DNA of 36,470 nucleotides from an uncultured Clostridia bacterium (GCA_934182465.1 CAKPRG010000011.1:1-36470); one strand, 5' to 3'; counted from the stretch's first letter, positions 25,724-34,265 are shown. A program made the numbers and translations. The notes: generated by a model not told the origin, from the letters alone.

Positions 25724-25732
25724 TGTTATAAT
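25724..25732 (+). promoter_or_regulatory. Extended -10 promoter of the WG-repeat gene
   Basis: TGTTATAAT is a perfect extended -10 (TGnTATAAT), 36 bases before the TTG start. No good -35 is seen. Confidence 0.5.
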
Positions 25733-25768
25733 ATTCTAGTAAAAATGTAAATATAAGGAGCTGGTATT

Positions 25769-27490
25769 TTGAGTAAATCTAGAAAATTAATATATTTAGT
25801 AGTTGCAATTACAATATTAATAATAATTGCAATAATTGGATTTTTTATAATTAATAAAAAAATATTTCAAGATACAAATATATCTATAGCAGATTATAAA
25901 TATTTTGTTTTATATAGTGAAAATGATAAAGTTGGTGTTATAGATAGAAATGGAAATACAATATTAGATTCTACATATACAGATGTATATATACCAAATC
26001 CATTAAAAGATGTTTTTATATGTTTTGATGGAGATAGTAGTAGTGTTGTAAATTCTAAAGGTGAGAAAATTTTTGAAGATTACAAAGATATTTCTGCACT
26101 TGTAACATCAGAAAGTAGTTTGTTAGATTTAGAAAAAAATGTTTTAAGATATAAAAAAGATGGATTATATGGATTAATCAATTTAGATGGGGAAGTTGTG
26201 GCAGATCCAATATATGAAGAAATTTCTAGTTTGAAAAATAGACCAGGAAGAATATTAGTAAAAAAAGACGATAAATATGGAGTCTTAGATTCAAATGGAA
26301 AAGTAGTAGTTCCAGTTTCATATTATTCTATTGTAGGAGATGAATATTGCGAAGATGAAAAAGCTTATTCTAATACCGGATACATTGTATCAGTAAAAAC
26401 TAATAATGGAATTATGTATGGATATTACAATTCAATAGGAAAAAAAGTTCTAGATGCAAAATATGAATCTATAACAAGAGTATTAGAGTATGAAGACGAA
26501 GCCAATTATTTGATAGTAATGTCAAATGGTAAAAAAGGTGTTTTAAGAAATGGTAAAAAATTAATAGATTTAGATTATCAAGATGTTATTTATTCTAGAT
26601 TATCAAAAATATTTATAGTAAATAAAAATGGAAAATATGGTTTTTTTGCAAAAAATGGTAGAGAAATATTAGCACCAAAGTATGAATCATATCAAATTGC
26701 AGGAGAATATATATCTGTAACAGAAGATGGAAAAAATGTGCTATATGATATAAATGGAAATTATATAGATCAAAAAAATTATAGTTCAATTGTAGAAGTT
26801 GAAAATTCATCATATTTTATAGCAATAGATGGTCAAGATGGTACATATAGTATTATAAGTAAAGATACAAATATAAAAAATAATTACAAAAATATAGCAT
26901 ATTTATTTAATAATCTTTTTGCGTTTACAAATCAAGATGGGAAAAGTGGAATTATAGATGCAACAAAAGGTGAAATTGTTGAAGCAAAGTATGAATTAAT
27001 TTTAAAAGTAGATGGAGTAAATGCAATAGAAGCAAGAGATACAAATGGTGTTGCGACAATATATTCAAGTGATATGAAAGAAGTATGCACAATGAGTGGT
27101 GCAATTGTGGAAAATGTAAATAAAGAATTTGCAGTTGTATACAATCAAACAGAGAGAATTTATTTAGATAAAAATGGAAATGCAGTAGAAAATACACAAG
27201 TATATTCTAATTTGCCAATGTATTCTATAAGTAAAGATGGCAAATGGGGATTTTGTGATAAATCAGGAAAAATGATAATTGAACCTACATACGATATGGT
27301 TACAGAAGTTGATGAATACGGATTTGCTGGCATAAACAAAGATGGTAAATGGGGAATTGTAGATAATACCGGAAAAATAATATCAGAACCAAAATATCAA
27401 ATAGATAGTTATTATTTTCCTAAATTTATAGGAAAATATATGTATGAACAAACAGAAACAATACATTGTGTTGATTTAAATGAAGAATAA
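25769..27490 (+). CDS. Membrane-anchored WG-repeat protein
   Basis: A 573-residue protein. The start is TTG, 8 bases after AAGGAG. A signal anchor covers about 7-29. The rest is a chain of WG/KWG repeats (PF14903), each running 'K-x-G-hydrophobic-D-x-x-G-K-x-hydrophobic-x-x-P-x-Y'. Clear copies include DKYGVLDSNGKVVVPVSY, GKYGFFAKNGREILAPKY, GKWGFCDKSGKMIIEPTY and GKWGIVDNTGKIISEPKY; others are degenerate. Such repeats form a beta-propeller or solenoid surface and are thought to bind proteins or ligands. No enzymatic motif is present. It is probably outside the membrane. The function is unknown, and its neighbours give no clue. Confidence 0.88.
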   Translation: MSKSRKLIYLVVAITILIIIAIIGFFIINKKIFQDTNISIADYKYFVLYSENDKVGVIDRNGNTILDSTYTDVYIPNPLKDVFICFDGDSSSVVNSKGEKIFEDYKDISALVTSESSLLDLEKNVLRYKKDGLYGLINLDGEVVADPIYEEISSLKNRPGRILVKKDDKYGVLDSNGKVVVPVSYYSIVGDEYCEDEKAYSNTGYIVSVKTNNGIMYGYYNSIGKKVLDAKYESITRVLEYEDEANYLIVMSNGKKGVLRNGKKLIDLDYQDVIYSRLSKIFIVNKNGKYGFFAKNGREILAPKYESYQIAGEYISVTEDGKNVLYDINGNYIDQKNYSSIVEVENSSYFIAIDGQDGTYSIISKDTNIKNNYKNIAYLFNNLFAFTNQDGKSGIIDATKGEIVEAKYELILKVDGVNAIEARDTNGVATIYSSDMKEVCTMSGAIVENVNKEFAVVYNQTERIYLDKNGNAVENTQVYSNLPMYSISKDGKWGFCDKSGKMIIEPTYDMVTEVDEYGFAGINKDGKWGIVDNTGKIISEPKYQIDSYYFPKFIGKYMYEQTETIHCVDLNEE

Positions 27491-27640
27491 TAAAATTTCA
27501 TAAAAATAATTATATTTATTAAATATCAAATTAAATGCGTAAATTATAAAACAAAAGTAGATTGAAATAAATTAATAAAATTAAAGTCTTGAAAGTCAAT
27601 ATATTAAAAATTGAATAAAGAGAAAGGAATATAATTTAAG

Positions 27641-28894
27641 ATGTACCAAGAATTTGGAATAAATGAAAAAATAGAAAAATTAGCAATAGAAACTGAAGAA
27701 GAATTAAAAGAAGAATATAAAAAAATAGATGAAAATTGCACAAAAAATTCTATAAAAGTATTAAAAGCTTTTCAAGAAAACAATGTATCAGATATGCATT
27801 TTAATAGTACAACAGGATATGGATATGGAGATGTTGGAAGAGATATAATAGAAAAAATATTTGCGAAAGTATTAGGTGCAGAAGATAGTTTAGTTAGAAA
27901 TCAATTTATTTCTGGAACACATGCACTTACAGTTTGTTTATTTGGATTACTTAGACCAGGAGATACAATGCTTAGCATTAATGGCAAACCTTACGATACA
28001 TTAGATAGCATAATAGGAATAGAAGAAAATAAAAGTTCATTAAAATCTTTTGGGGTAAAATATGAACAAATAGATTTAGTAGAAGAAGATTTTGATATAC
28101 CAGCAATAATCGAAAAATTAAAAAATGAAAAAATCAAATTGGTAGAAATTCAAAGATCTAGAGGATATGCAACAAGAAGAAGTTTAACTATAGACAAAAT
28201 AGAAAAAGTAATAAAAGCGATTAAAGAAACTGATAAAGATGTAATTGTAATGGTAGATAATTGCTATGGAGAATTTGTAGATGAAAAAGAACCATTAGAA
28301 TTAGGAGCAGATATAATGGTTGGATCTTTAATAAAAAATTTGGGTGGTGGAATAGCACCAAATGGAGCTTATATAGCAGGTAGAGCAGATTTAGTAGAAT
28401 TATGTAGTGAAAGATTAACAGTACCAGGACAAGGCAAAGAAGTTGGACCATCATTAGGTGTAAATAAATACTTTTTACAAGGTTTATATATGGCTCCATC
28501 TGTAGTAGCAAGTAGTTTGAAAACAGCTATATTTACTGCTAAAATGATGGAAAAATTAGGATACAAAGCAGTACCAGCTTCTAACGAGAAAAGATCAGAT
28601 ATAGTTCAAACTATAGAATTTGGAAATGAAGTAGATTTAGTAAAATATGTACAAGGTATACAAGCAGGTTCTGCAATAGATTCAAACTCTGTACCAATGC
28701 CATGGGAAATGCCTGGATATACAGACAAAGTAATAATGGCAGCAGGAGCTTTTACAATGGGATCATCAATAGAACTTTCTTGTGATGCACCAATTAGACC
28801 ACCTTTTATAGCTTTTCAACAAGGTGGATTAACTTATGAATATGGAAAATTAGGTGTATTAAGAGCAATTCAAAATATGGAAAGTAATAAGTAA
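27641..28894 (+). CDS. Aluminium-resistance / methionine-gamma-lyase-like PLP enzyme
   Basis: A 417-residue protein. It has the features of the PF06838 fold-type I PLP family (B. subtilis YnbB type): FNSTTGYGYGDVGRD near 54-68, NQFISGTHALTVCLFG, MVDNCYGEF (Asp206, cofactor N1), GSLIKNLGGGIAP with the PLP lysine Lys232, and the C-terminal CDAPIRPPFIAFQQGGLTYEYGK. The name 'aluminium resistance' is historical. Activity in sulphur amino-acid cleavage is inferred from the family. AAAGGAA lies upstream. The nucleosidase-family gene follows after 57 bases. Confidence 0.93.
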   Translation: MYQEFGINEKIEKLAIETEEELKEEYKKIDENCTKNSIKVLKAFQENNVSDMHFNSTTGYGYGDVGRDIIEKIFAKVLGAEDSLVRNQFISGTHALTVCLFGLLRPGDTMLSINGKPYDTLDSIIGIEENKSSLKSFGVKYEQIDLVEEDFDIPAIIEKLKNEKIKLVEIQRSRGYATRRSLTIDKIEKVIKAIKETDKDVIVMVDNCYGEFVDEKEPLELGADIMVGSLIKNLGGGIAPNGAYIAGRADLVELCSERLTVPGQGKEVGPSLGVNKYFLQGLYMAPSVVASSLKTAIFTAKMMEKLGYKAVPASNEKRSDIVQTIEFGNEVDLVKYVQGIQAGSAIDSNSVPMPWEMPGYTDKVIMAAGAFTMGSSIELSCDAPIRPPFIAFQQGGLTYEYGKLGVLRAIQNMESNK

Positions 28895-28951
28895 TATTTA
28901 GAGTAATATAAATTATTAATTAAATAAAACAATAATTAGATTGGAGAAAAT

Positions 28952-29674
28952 ATGGGAAATATTATTATTCAAGGAGCAGCAATTACAGAAATAGATTATT
29001 TAGAAAGTAAATTATTAGAACCAGAAAAAATAGTAATAGGTGGATTCGAATTTACTAAAGGAAAATTTGATGAAAAAAATATTGTTATTTCAAGAACTAA
29101 AGTTGGAGAAATAAATGCTGCATCAGCAACAACAATTGCAATATTAAAATTTTCTCCAGAAATTATTATAAATCAAGGAACAGCTGGTGGACATGGAATA
29201 AATTTGCATAAAGGTGATTTAGTAATTGGAGAAAGTTGTGTACAAATGAATTCTTATAAAACACCTAAAATGTTATCTAATGAAGGTTATAATATAGAAA
29301 ATTGGGATATTAGAGAATTTATATCAGATGAAGATAAAGGAAAAAGTAAAACTAATTTTGCTAATCAAAAATTAGTAGATATTGCAAAAAAAGAATTACC
29401 AAAAATAACAAATATGAAAATTCATACAGGTGTAATCGGAAGTGGAGATGTTTGGAACAGAGAAACTGATAGAATAATGTATTTGAATAAAAATTACAAT
29501 ACTTTGTGTGAAGAAATGGAAGCATCTGCTGTTTATAAAATAGCAAATAGTTTTGGAGTACCCGCAATATCAATAAGAATAATATCCAACAACGAAATAT
29601 TAGAAGAGGAATATGATAGAAAAATAGCAACAGAATGTCAGAAAGTAATATATGATTTTGTAAAGAAATTATAA
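28952..29674 (+). CDS. MTA/SAH nucleosidase-family protein (PNP_UDP_1)
   Basis: A 240-residue protein with a TTGGAG site before the ATG. The nucleoside-binding fold shows INQGTAGGHG (about 73-82), VIGSGDVWNR, and the ribose-binding CEEMEASAVY (Glu188, Glu190). At the place of the catalytic Asp of MTA/SAH nucleosidase (Asp197 in E. coli, in an ISD motif) it reads ISNNE, giving Asn213. This variant is not unique to this gene as far as I recall, so it may mark a subfamily with another substrate. Expected role: splitting adenine or another base from a thio- or plain nucleoside in salvage. It lies between the PLP enzyme and a flavoprotein, probably in one unit. Confidence 0.82.
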   Translation: MGNIIIQGAAITEIDYLESKLLEPEKIVIGGFEFTKGKFDEKNIVISRTKVGEINAASATTIAILKFSPEIIINQGTAGGHGINLHKGDLVIGESCVQMNSYKTPKMLSNEGYNIENWDIREFISDEDKGKSKTNFANQKLVDIAKKELPKITNMKIHTGVIGSGDVWNRETDRIMYLNKNYNTLCEEMEASAVYKIANSFGVPAISIRIISNNEILEEEYDRKIATECQKVIYDFVKKL

Positions 29675-29711
29675 ATGTAAAATTTGAAAAAATATAGAAA
29701 AGGAAATAAAA

Positions 29712-30983
29712 ATGAAAGTAATTGTAATAGGTGGTGGACCAGCAGGTATGATGTCTGCTATAACATCTGCAAAAGAAGGAAATGAAGTATATGTACTTGA
29801 AAAAAATAATACTTTAGGAAAAAAATTACTTATAACTGGAAAAGGAAGATGCAATATAACAAGTTCTTTGGAAATGGATGATTTTATAAAAAATATACCT
29901 GGAAATGGTAGATTTTTATATAGTGCTTTTCAAAGTTATACAAATAAAGATATAATTGAATTTTTAAAACAAAAAGGATTATCAGTAAAAGAAGAACGAG
30001 GAAATAGAATATTTCCAACAACAGATAAAGCACAAAGTGTATTAGATTGTTTTGAAAATGAATTAAAAAAATTAAAAGTACATGTCTTATTTGGAAGTAA
30101 AGTAAAGAAAATACTAACTCAAGACATTGAAGAAGAAAAATTTTCTAAAAAAGTAATAGGTGTTGAATTAGAAAATAAAAAAAGAATAATGGCAGATAAA
30201 GTAATTTTAGCAACAGGTGGAAAAAGTTATCCATTAACAGGATCTACTGGAGATGGATATAAGTTAGCAAATGCTCTAGGACACACAATTACAGAGATAC
30301 ATGCTTCAATAGTACCATTGGAAGCAGACAGAAAAGTTTGTCAAGCTTTGCAAGGACTTTCTCTTAGAAATGTAAAGATTAATATAAAAGATATAGAAAA
30401 AAATAAAAAAATCTATGAAGATTTTGGAGAAATGATGTTTACACATTTTGGAGTAAGTGGACCTACAATATTAAGTAGTTCAGCACATTTATTAAGATAT
30501 AAAAATATAGATAAACTATTAAAAGAAAGAAAAATAGTCTTATCTATTGATTTAAAACCAGCACTAAATGAAGAAACATTAGATTCTAGAATATTAAGAG
30601 ATTTTGAAGAATTTAAAAATAAAGATTTTAAAAATAGTTTAGATAAATTATTACCACAAAAATTAATACCTTATGTTGTAAAAGAATCTAAAATATTACC
30701 AGATAAAAAAGTAAATGAAATAACAAAAGAAGAAAGAAGGAAAATTGTTAAGTTATTGAAAAATTTAGAGGTTACAATAGAAGGATTTAGACCAATAGAA
30801 GAGGCAATTGTAACAGCAGGTGGAATATCAACAAAAGAAATAAATCCAAAAACAATGGAATCAAAAATAGTTAAAAATTTAGCTTTTGCAGGTGAAGTTA
30901 TAGATGTAGATGCATATACAGGAGGATTTAATTTGCAAATAGCTTATTCAACAGGATTTTTAGCAGGAAAAAATGAAATATAG
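29712..30983 (+). CDS. HI0933/YhiN-type FAD-dependent oxidoreductase
   Basis: A 423-residue protein. The N-terminal Rossmann motif is VIVIGGGPAGMMSA (3-16), with Glu at the end of the second strand (VLEKN). The HI0933 family signature follows: LGKKLLITGKGRCNITSS (about 36-53), NGRFLYSAFQ, RGNRIFPTTDKAQSVLD, and the C-terminal VTAGGISTKEINPKTMESK and FAGEVIDVDAYTGGFNLQIAYSTGFLAG. Members bind FAD; the physiological substrate is mostly unknown, though one clostridial relative (BaiN) acts on bile-acid intermediates. Bile-acid activity should not be assumed here. The YigZ-like gene starts 8 bases later. Confidence 0.93.
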   Translation: MKVIVIGGGPAGMMSAITSAKEGNEVYVLEKNNTLGKKLLITGKGRCNITSSLEMDDFIKNIPGNGRFLYSAFQSYTNKDIIEFLKQKGLSVKEERGNRIFPTTDKAQSVLDCFENELKKLKVHVLFGSKVKKILTQDIEEEKFSKKVIGVELENKKRIMADKVILATGGKSYPLTGSTGDGYKLANALGHTITEIHASIVPLEADRKVCQALQGLSLRNVKINIKDIEKNKKIYEDFGEMMFTHFGVSGPTILSSSAHLLRYKNIDKLLKERKIVLSIDLKPALNEETLDSRILRDFEEFKNKDFKNSLDKLLPQKLIPYVVKESKILPDKKVNEITKEERRKIVKLLKNLEVTIEGFRPIEEAIVTAGGISTKEINPKTMESKIVKNLAFAGEVIDVDAYTGGFNLQIAYSTGFLAGKNEI

Positions 30984-30991
30984 GAGAAAAA

Positions 30992-31624
30992 ATGTTTAAA
31001 ACTATTAAAGCAAATTATAGTGCAGAAATAGTTGAAAAAAAGTCAAAATTTATAGCCAATTTGTTTTATGTAGAAAGCATAGAAGAGGCAGAAGAAAAAA
31101 TAAAAGAAATTAAGAAAAAATATTTTGATGCTAGACATAATTGTTTTGCTTATAGAGTTGCAACAAAAGATGGAATAACAGAAAGATTTAGTGATGATGG
31201 AGAACCATCTGGAACTGCAGGTGGACCAATGCTTACAATATTAAGTGGACAAAATATAGCAAATGTATTAGTAATAGTAACAAGATATTTTGGAGGAATT
31301 TTATTAGGCACAGGTGGTTTAATTAGGGCTTATACTTCAGCTGTTCAAGAAGCTATAGGAAAAGCAGAATTTGTTACAAAAGATATGGGCATAAGAATTG
31401 AATTAGAAACTTCTTATTCTGATTTAGAAAAATTAAAATATTATTGTAAAAATCAACAAATTAGTATATGTAATGTTGAATATTTACAAAACATACAAAT
31501 CCAATTAGAACTAACAGAAAAAAAGTATTGTCAACTTATAAAAACAAAGAATGAGTTAAATTTCGAAATAAACAATATTAAGAAAATAGAAGAAAAATAT
31601 ATAACTATAGATAATATTGTTTAA
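30992..31624 (+). CDS. YigZ/IMPACT family protein
   Basis: A 210-residue protein. The UPF0029 N-terminal domain has KKSKFIANLFYVES, ARHNCFAYRV, RFSDDGEPSGTAGGPML (about 65-81) and RYFGGILLGTGGLIRAY (about 98-114). The C-terminal DUF1949 domain (about 135-210) is weaker. Relatives (E. coli YigZ, eukaryotic IMPACT) are linked to translation regulation; the bacterial role is not settled. TAGGAG starts inside the stop of the upstream flavoprotein gene, so the pair is co-transcribed. There is no clear terminator before spo0A. Confidence 0.93.
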   Translation: MFKTIKANYSAEIVEKKSKFIANLFYVESIEEAEEKIKEIKKKYFDARHNCFAYRVATKDGITERFSDDGEPSGTAGGPMLTILSGQNIANVLVIVTRYFGGILLGTGGLIRAYTSAVQEAIGKAEFVTKDMGIRIELETSYSDLEKLKYYCKNQQISICNVEYLQNIQIQLELTEKKYCQLIKTKNELNFEINNIKKIEEKYITIDNIV

Positions 31625-31647
31625 AAATAAAAAAATAATTATTTAGA

Positions 31648-31654
31648 TGTCGAA
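31648..31654 (+). promoter_or_regulatory. Spo0A binding site (0A box)
   Basis: TGTCGAA exactly matches the established 0A-box consensus (TGTCGAA / TGNCGAA). It lies 120 bases before the spo0A start in the only intergenic gap before it, which suggests direct autoregulation. Confidence 0.6.
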
Positions 31655-31773
31655 ATTTGTCTAAGCTTGTAATACGAAAGTGGCACAAATTCAACGAAAA
31701 ACATTGCACACAGAAAAAAGAAAACATATAATTCAAACTGTAAATACAATTGAAAAAATTAGGAGGGATTATT

Positions 31774-32583
31774 TTGAAAGAAAAAATAAAAGTTTTTATT
31801 GCAGACGATAATTTAGAATTTGTTTCCACTTTGGTAAATTGCATTGGAAGTCAAGAAGATATGGAAATAATAGGAACAGCGAAAGATGGATTGGAGGCAA
31901 CAGAAAAAATAGCATCATCAAATCCCGATGTATGTCTATTAGATGTAATAATGCCACAATTAGATGGAATAGGAGTACTAGAAAAATTAAATTCAACAAT
32001 GGAAAAATTACCATTATGCATAATGCTTTCAGCAGTAGGACAAGATAAAATAACATCACAAGCAATAATGACTGGTGCACAGTATTACATAGTAAAACCC
32101 TTCGAAATGGATGTACTAATAAAAAGAATAAGGGATTTAAAAAAATACCAACCAAATCAAATGCAAAGCTATTTGGCAAGAGAGATAAAACCATCATACA
32201 TAGAAATTGAAAATAAAGAAAATAAAGAACAAAATTTAGAAGCAATGGTAACAAATATAATCCATGAAGTAGGTGTACCAGCACATATTAAAGGCTATCA
32301 ATATTTAAGAGATGGAATAATGATGGTTGTTCAAGATATTGAAGTAATAAATCAAATTACTAAACAACTTTATCCTGAACTTGCTAAAAAATATCATACA
32401 ACTCCATCAAGAGTAGAAAGAGCAATAAGACATGCTATAGAAGTAGCGTGGGGAAGAGGTCAACTTGAATCTGTTGAAAATATTTTTGGATATACGGTTT
32501 CAGCAACTAAAGGGAAACCTACAAACAGCGAATTTATTGCAATGATTGCTGATAAATTAAGATTAGAAATGAAGAGTGCATAA
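31774..32583 (+). CDS. spo0A: Stage 0 sporulation protein A
   Basis: A 269-residue protein. The start is the TTG at 31774, 6 bases after AGGAGGG; an in-frame TTG at 31750 lies before that site. The receiver domain (about 4-125) has Asp11/Asp12, phosphoacceptor Asp57 in LLDVIMP, Ser86 and Lys108 in YIVKPF. After a linker rich in Glu/Asn/Lys, the Spo0A effector domain (about 155-266) carries GVPAHIKGYQYLRDGI and the recognition helix region TPSRVERAIRHAIEVAWGRG. It is the master switch for sporulation entry and binds 0A boxes when phosphorylated. It stands alone and ends at a terminator. Confidence 0.97.
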   Translation: MKEKIKVFIADDNLEFVSTLVNCIGSQEDMEIIGTAKDGLEATEKIASSNPDVCLLDVIMPQLDGIGVLEKLNSTMEKLPLCIMLSAVGQDKITSQAIMTGAQYYIVKPFEMDVLIKRIRDLKKYQPNQMQSYLAREIKPSYIEIENKENKEQNLEAMVTNIIHEVGVPAHIKGYQYLRDGIMMVVQDIEVINQITKQLYPELAKKYHTTPSRVERAIRHAIEVAWGRGQLESVENIFGYTVSATKGKPTNSEFIAMIADKLRLEMKSA

Positions 32584-32710
32584 GTATAAATTAGGTTTTG
32601 ATTTTGAAATAGATTAAATTAATAAAAATAGAAGTGAATTTTATTAATGTAAAAATTCTATTTTTAAATTGAATTAAGTTTAAGAAATTCTGTAAAATAA
32701 TAAAATGAAA

Positions 32711-32742
32711 AGCAAGGGAGAAAAATACTTCCTTGTTTTTTT
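32711..32742 (+). terminator. Terminator after spo0A
   Basis: CAAGG(g)AG pairs with CT(t)CCTTG around AAAAATA, followed by seven T. A weaker AT-only hairpin, AAAAATAGAA / TTCTATTTTT, lies at 32624-32665. Confidence 0.8.
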
Positions 32743-32784
32743 AGGTATAATATCAAAATATATAATATAAAATTTCCTTGAAAG

Positions 32785-32796
32785 CTATATAAAAAG
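32785..32796 (+). repeat. 12-bp direct repeat, left copy
   Basis: CTATATAAAAAG here recurs exactly at 34254-34265. The two copies bracket the compositionally foreign gene with its promoter region and terminator, 1,457 bases apart. Candidate target-site duplication, but the sequence is AT-rich and chance is possible. The stretch 32797-32950 between this repeat and the minus-strand terminator is AT-rich with no gene. Confidence 0.35.
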
Positions 32797-32950
32797 CTTT
32801 TCTTAATAATGTATAGAGAATCTGTGATGTAATTTTGTATATAAAATAATTATATTTGAATTTAATTAGATATTTGAACTTTAAAAATAAAAAATATAAT
32901 AGTAAAAATAAATTACGATTATAACTTAATAAATTTATTTTGATATATGT

Positions 32951-32994
32951 AAAAAAAGAAATGCCCCAGCAAAATAAGTTGCATTTCGCTGGGG
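32951..32994 (-). terminator. GC-rich terminator of the foreign gene, pseudoknot-capable
   Basis: Read on the minus strand: CCCCAGC, GAAATG, an 11-base loop, GCTGGGG, CATTTC, then T7. CCCCAGC pairs with GCTGGGG (7 bp) and GAAATG pairs with CATTTC (6 bp), an interleaved H-type pseudoknot arrangement directly before the T run. It lies about 107 bases after the stop of the minus-strand gene. Confidence 0.7.
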
Positions 32995-33100
32995 AGTGGG
33001 ACATGGTGACATAGATCTATTACGATAGAATTGTTGTATTGTTTGAGTAGAACTTTTATTAGAATTACATTGCTACAATTGATTTTTATTAATGTGTAGG

Positions 33101-34198
33101 TTATTTCAGCTTTTTAGAGAAATTGTAAATTCTAAATAAATGACTATGAAACATAAAAAGTGTTTTTTCCAAAAATGGAATGGATGCTTTAAACATTTCA
33201 CATTCAGCTTTGCTTGCAAAAGTTCGCTTACCAACGAATTCCTGGATGCTAACTTTTTTAATTCCCTGTGCTGGAAAAATCACAGTACGTTTTCTGCTAT
33301 GATTTCCAACCCACTGATCATTTGCAGCATTCGCTACATCAATTAGATCAGTAAAATGATTCAATCGAACTTTTTTGATTTCACTGAATGTACAGAAGCT
33401 GCATGTGAACCAGTTGCCTGTACTAAAGATCTCTTCTTTAATACTTCGAACTTTTCCCAGCACAGTTCGCTGATACTTGTTCTCTGAGAGCTGGCAATCT
33501 TTTTCAATAAAAGTCTTACAGTTTTCTGGTATTACTTCTAAAAATTTTTTAACCATTTCTGGAATAATATCTCCATCAGGTAAAAGATTAAAGAAGCATT
33601 CCCATTCCTGCAAGAGCAGATCCGGCACAGCAAAAACGCTTGCCTCTGTTTGCTTTTCTTCTACAGGAAGCACAATATTACCATTCTTCTTGTAGTCAAA
33701 AGGCATCAAAACCATACCGGAAATGTAACGGTAGTAAAGATGTGCCAACTTTGCTTTTTCTAGATTGCCATACTTTTTTTCTGGATCGTAAATCTTGGTT
33801 GCAATTTTGTCAATTGTTTCTCTTGTTTCCACTTGCCAGTTGTAAAGGCTTTCGAAACTGCAGAGTTTTTCAGCTGCAGTAACTGCATCAGTAAGCATAC
33901 GCTGATATGCTTTGTCGTTAGGCTTTACAACCTTAAGGTAGTGTTTTATACCACCTTTCAAACCATAAAAACGCTCAAGTTTCTCTTTTTCTTTTCTGTT
34001 CAAGACTCTATCCATTTCTGAAATGAGTTTCTTAATATGAAATTTAGAAACCTGCTCTAAACTTCGCCGGTCTGCGTTTATCATGTCAAGATAAAAGTTG
34101 CAGTAATCTTCTGCAAAGGTATAGTCTTTGGCATCGATTGCACAACCTAAAATCCTCTGGTCACCTAACTGTGTAGCTGCAATTGTCTGAATTTTCAT
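33101..34198 (-). CDS. Unrecognised protein, probably horizontally acquired
   Basis: A 365-residue protein. The ATG at 34198 (minus strand) follows AGGAGG with 9-base spacing; a longer start at 34270 lacks such a site. G+C is clearly higher than in the neighbours: the 60 bases from 33601 are about half G+C, against about a quarter in flanking genes. Codons such as CTG and GCC are common. The protein is soluble and helical, with no signal or membrane segment. A charged helical stretch (about 45-85; SEMDRVLNRKEKEKLERFYGLKGG) is followed by more helices, and a single CSFC pair sits near residue 290. I cannot assign a family or function. It has its own terminator and lies isolated between spo0A and hsp20, bracketed by a 12-bp direct repeat. 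Confidence 0.85.
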   Translation of the reverse strand: MKIQTIAATQLGDQRILGCAIDAKDYTFAEDYCNFYLDMINADRRSLEQVSKFHIKKLISEMDRVLNRKEKEKLERFYGLKGGIKHYLKVVKPNDKAYQRMLTDAVTAAEKLCSFESLYNWQVETRETIDKIATKIYDPEKKYGNLEKAKLAHLYYRYISGMVLMPFDYKKNGNIVLPVEEKQTEASVFAVPDLLLQEWECFFNLLPDGDIIPEMVKKFLEVIPENCKTFIEKDCQLSENKYQRTVLGKVRSIKEEIFSTGNWFTCSFCTFSEIKKVRLNHFTDLIDVANAANDQWVGNHSRKRTVIFPAQGIKKVSIQEFVGKRTFASKAECEMFKASIPFLEKTLFMFHSHLFRIYNFSKKLK

Positions 34199-34226
34199 GT
34201 TATTTTTCCTCCTGTTTGTAAAAAGT

Positions 34227-34232
34227 ATTATA
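34227..34232 (-). promoter_or_regulatory. Possible -10 of the foreign gene
   Basis: A perfect TATAAT on the minus strand, about 29 bases before the ATG. The -35 region is not convincing. Upstream (34240-34270) two GTAC tetramers flank an AT-rich stretch that could be an operator. Confidence 0.35.
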
Positions 34233-34253
34233 AAGCTACTGTATAATGTACCA

Positions 34254-34265
34254 CTATATAAAAAG
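34254..34265 (+). repeat. 12-bp direct repeat, right copy
   Basis: CTATATAAAAAG, identical to 32785-32796. It lies just beyond the promoter region of the foreign gene. Confidence 0.35.

Noticed and set aside
28894..30992. Bile-acid metabolism cluster suggested by a BaiN-like flavoprotein
   Set aside because: The HI0933 family is broad and ubiquitous, and no other bai-type gene is nearby.
31796..32284. 162-codon open frame on the minus strand inside spo0A
   Set aside because: Leu/Phe-rich shadow of the conserved receiver domain with no start signals.
32624..32665. AT-only hairpin after spo0A as a terminator
   Set aside because: The stem is weak with a long loop; the GC-containing hairpin at 32711-32742 is the better terminator.
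33948..34065. Resemblance of EKEKLERFYGLKGG in the foreign protein to sigma-factor region 4
   Set aside because: Only a short charged helix matches; the helix-turn-helix that should follow is absent, so no sigma-factor claim is made.
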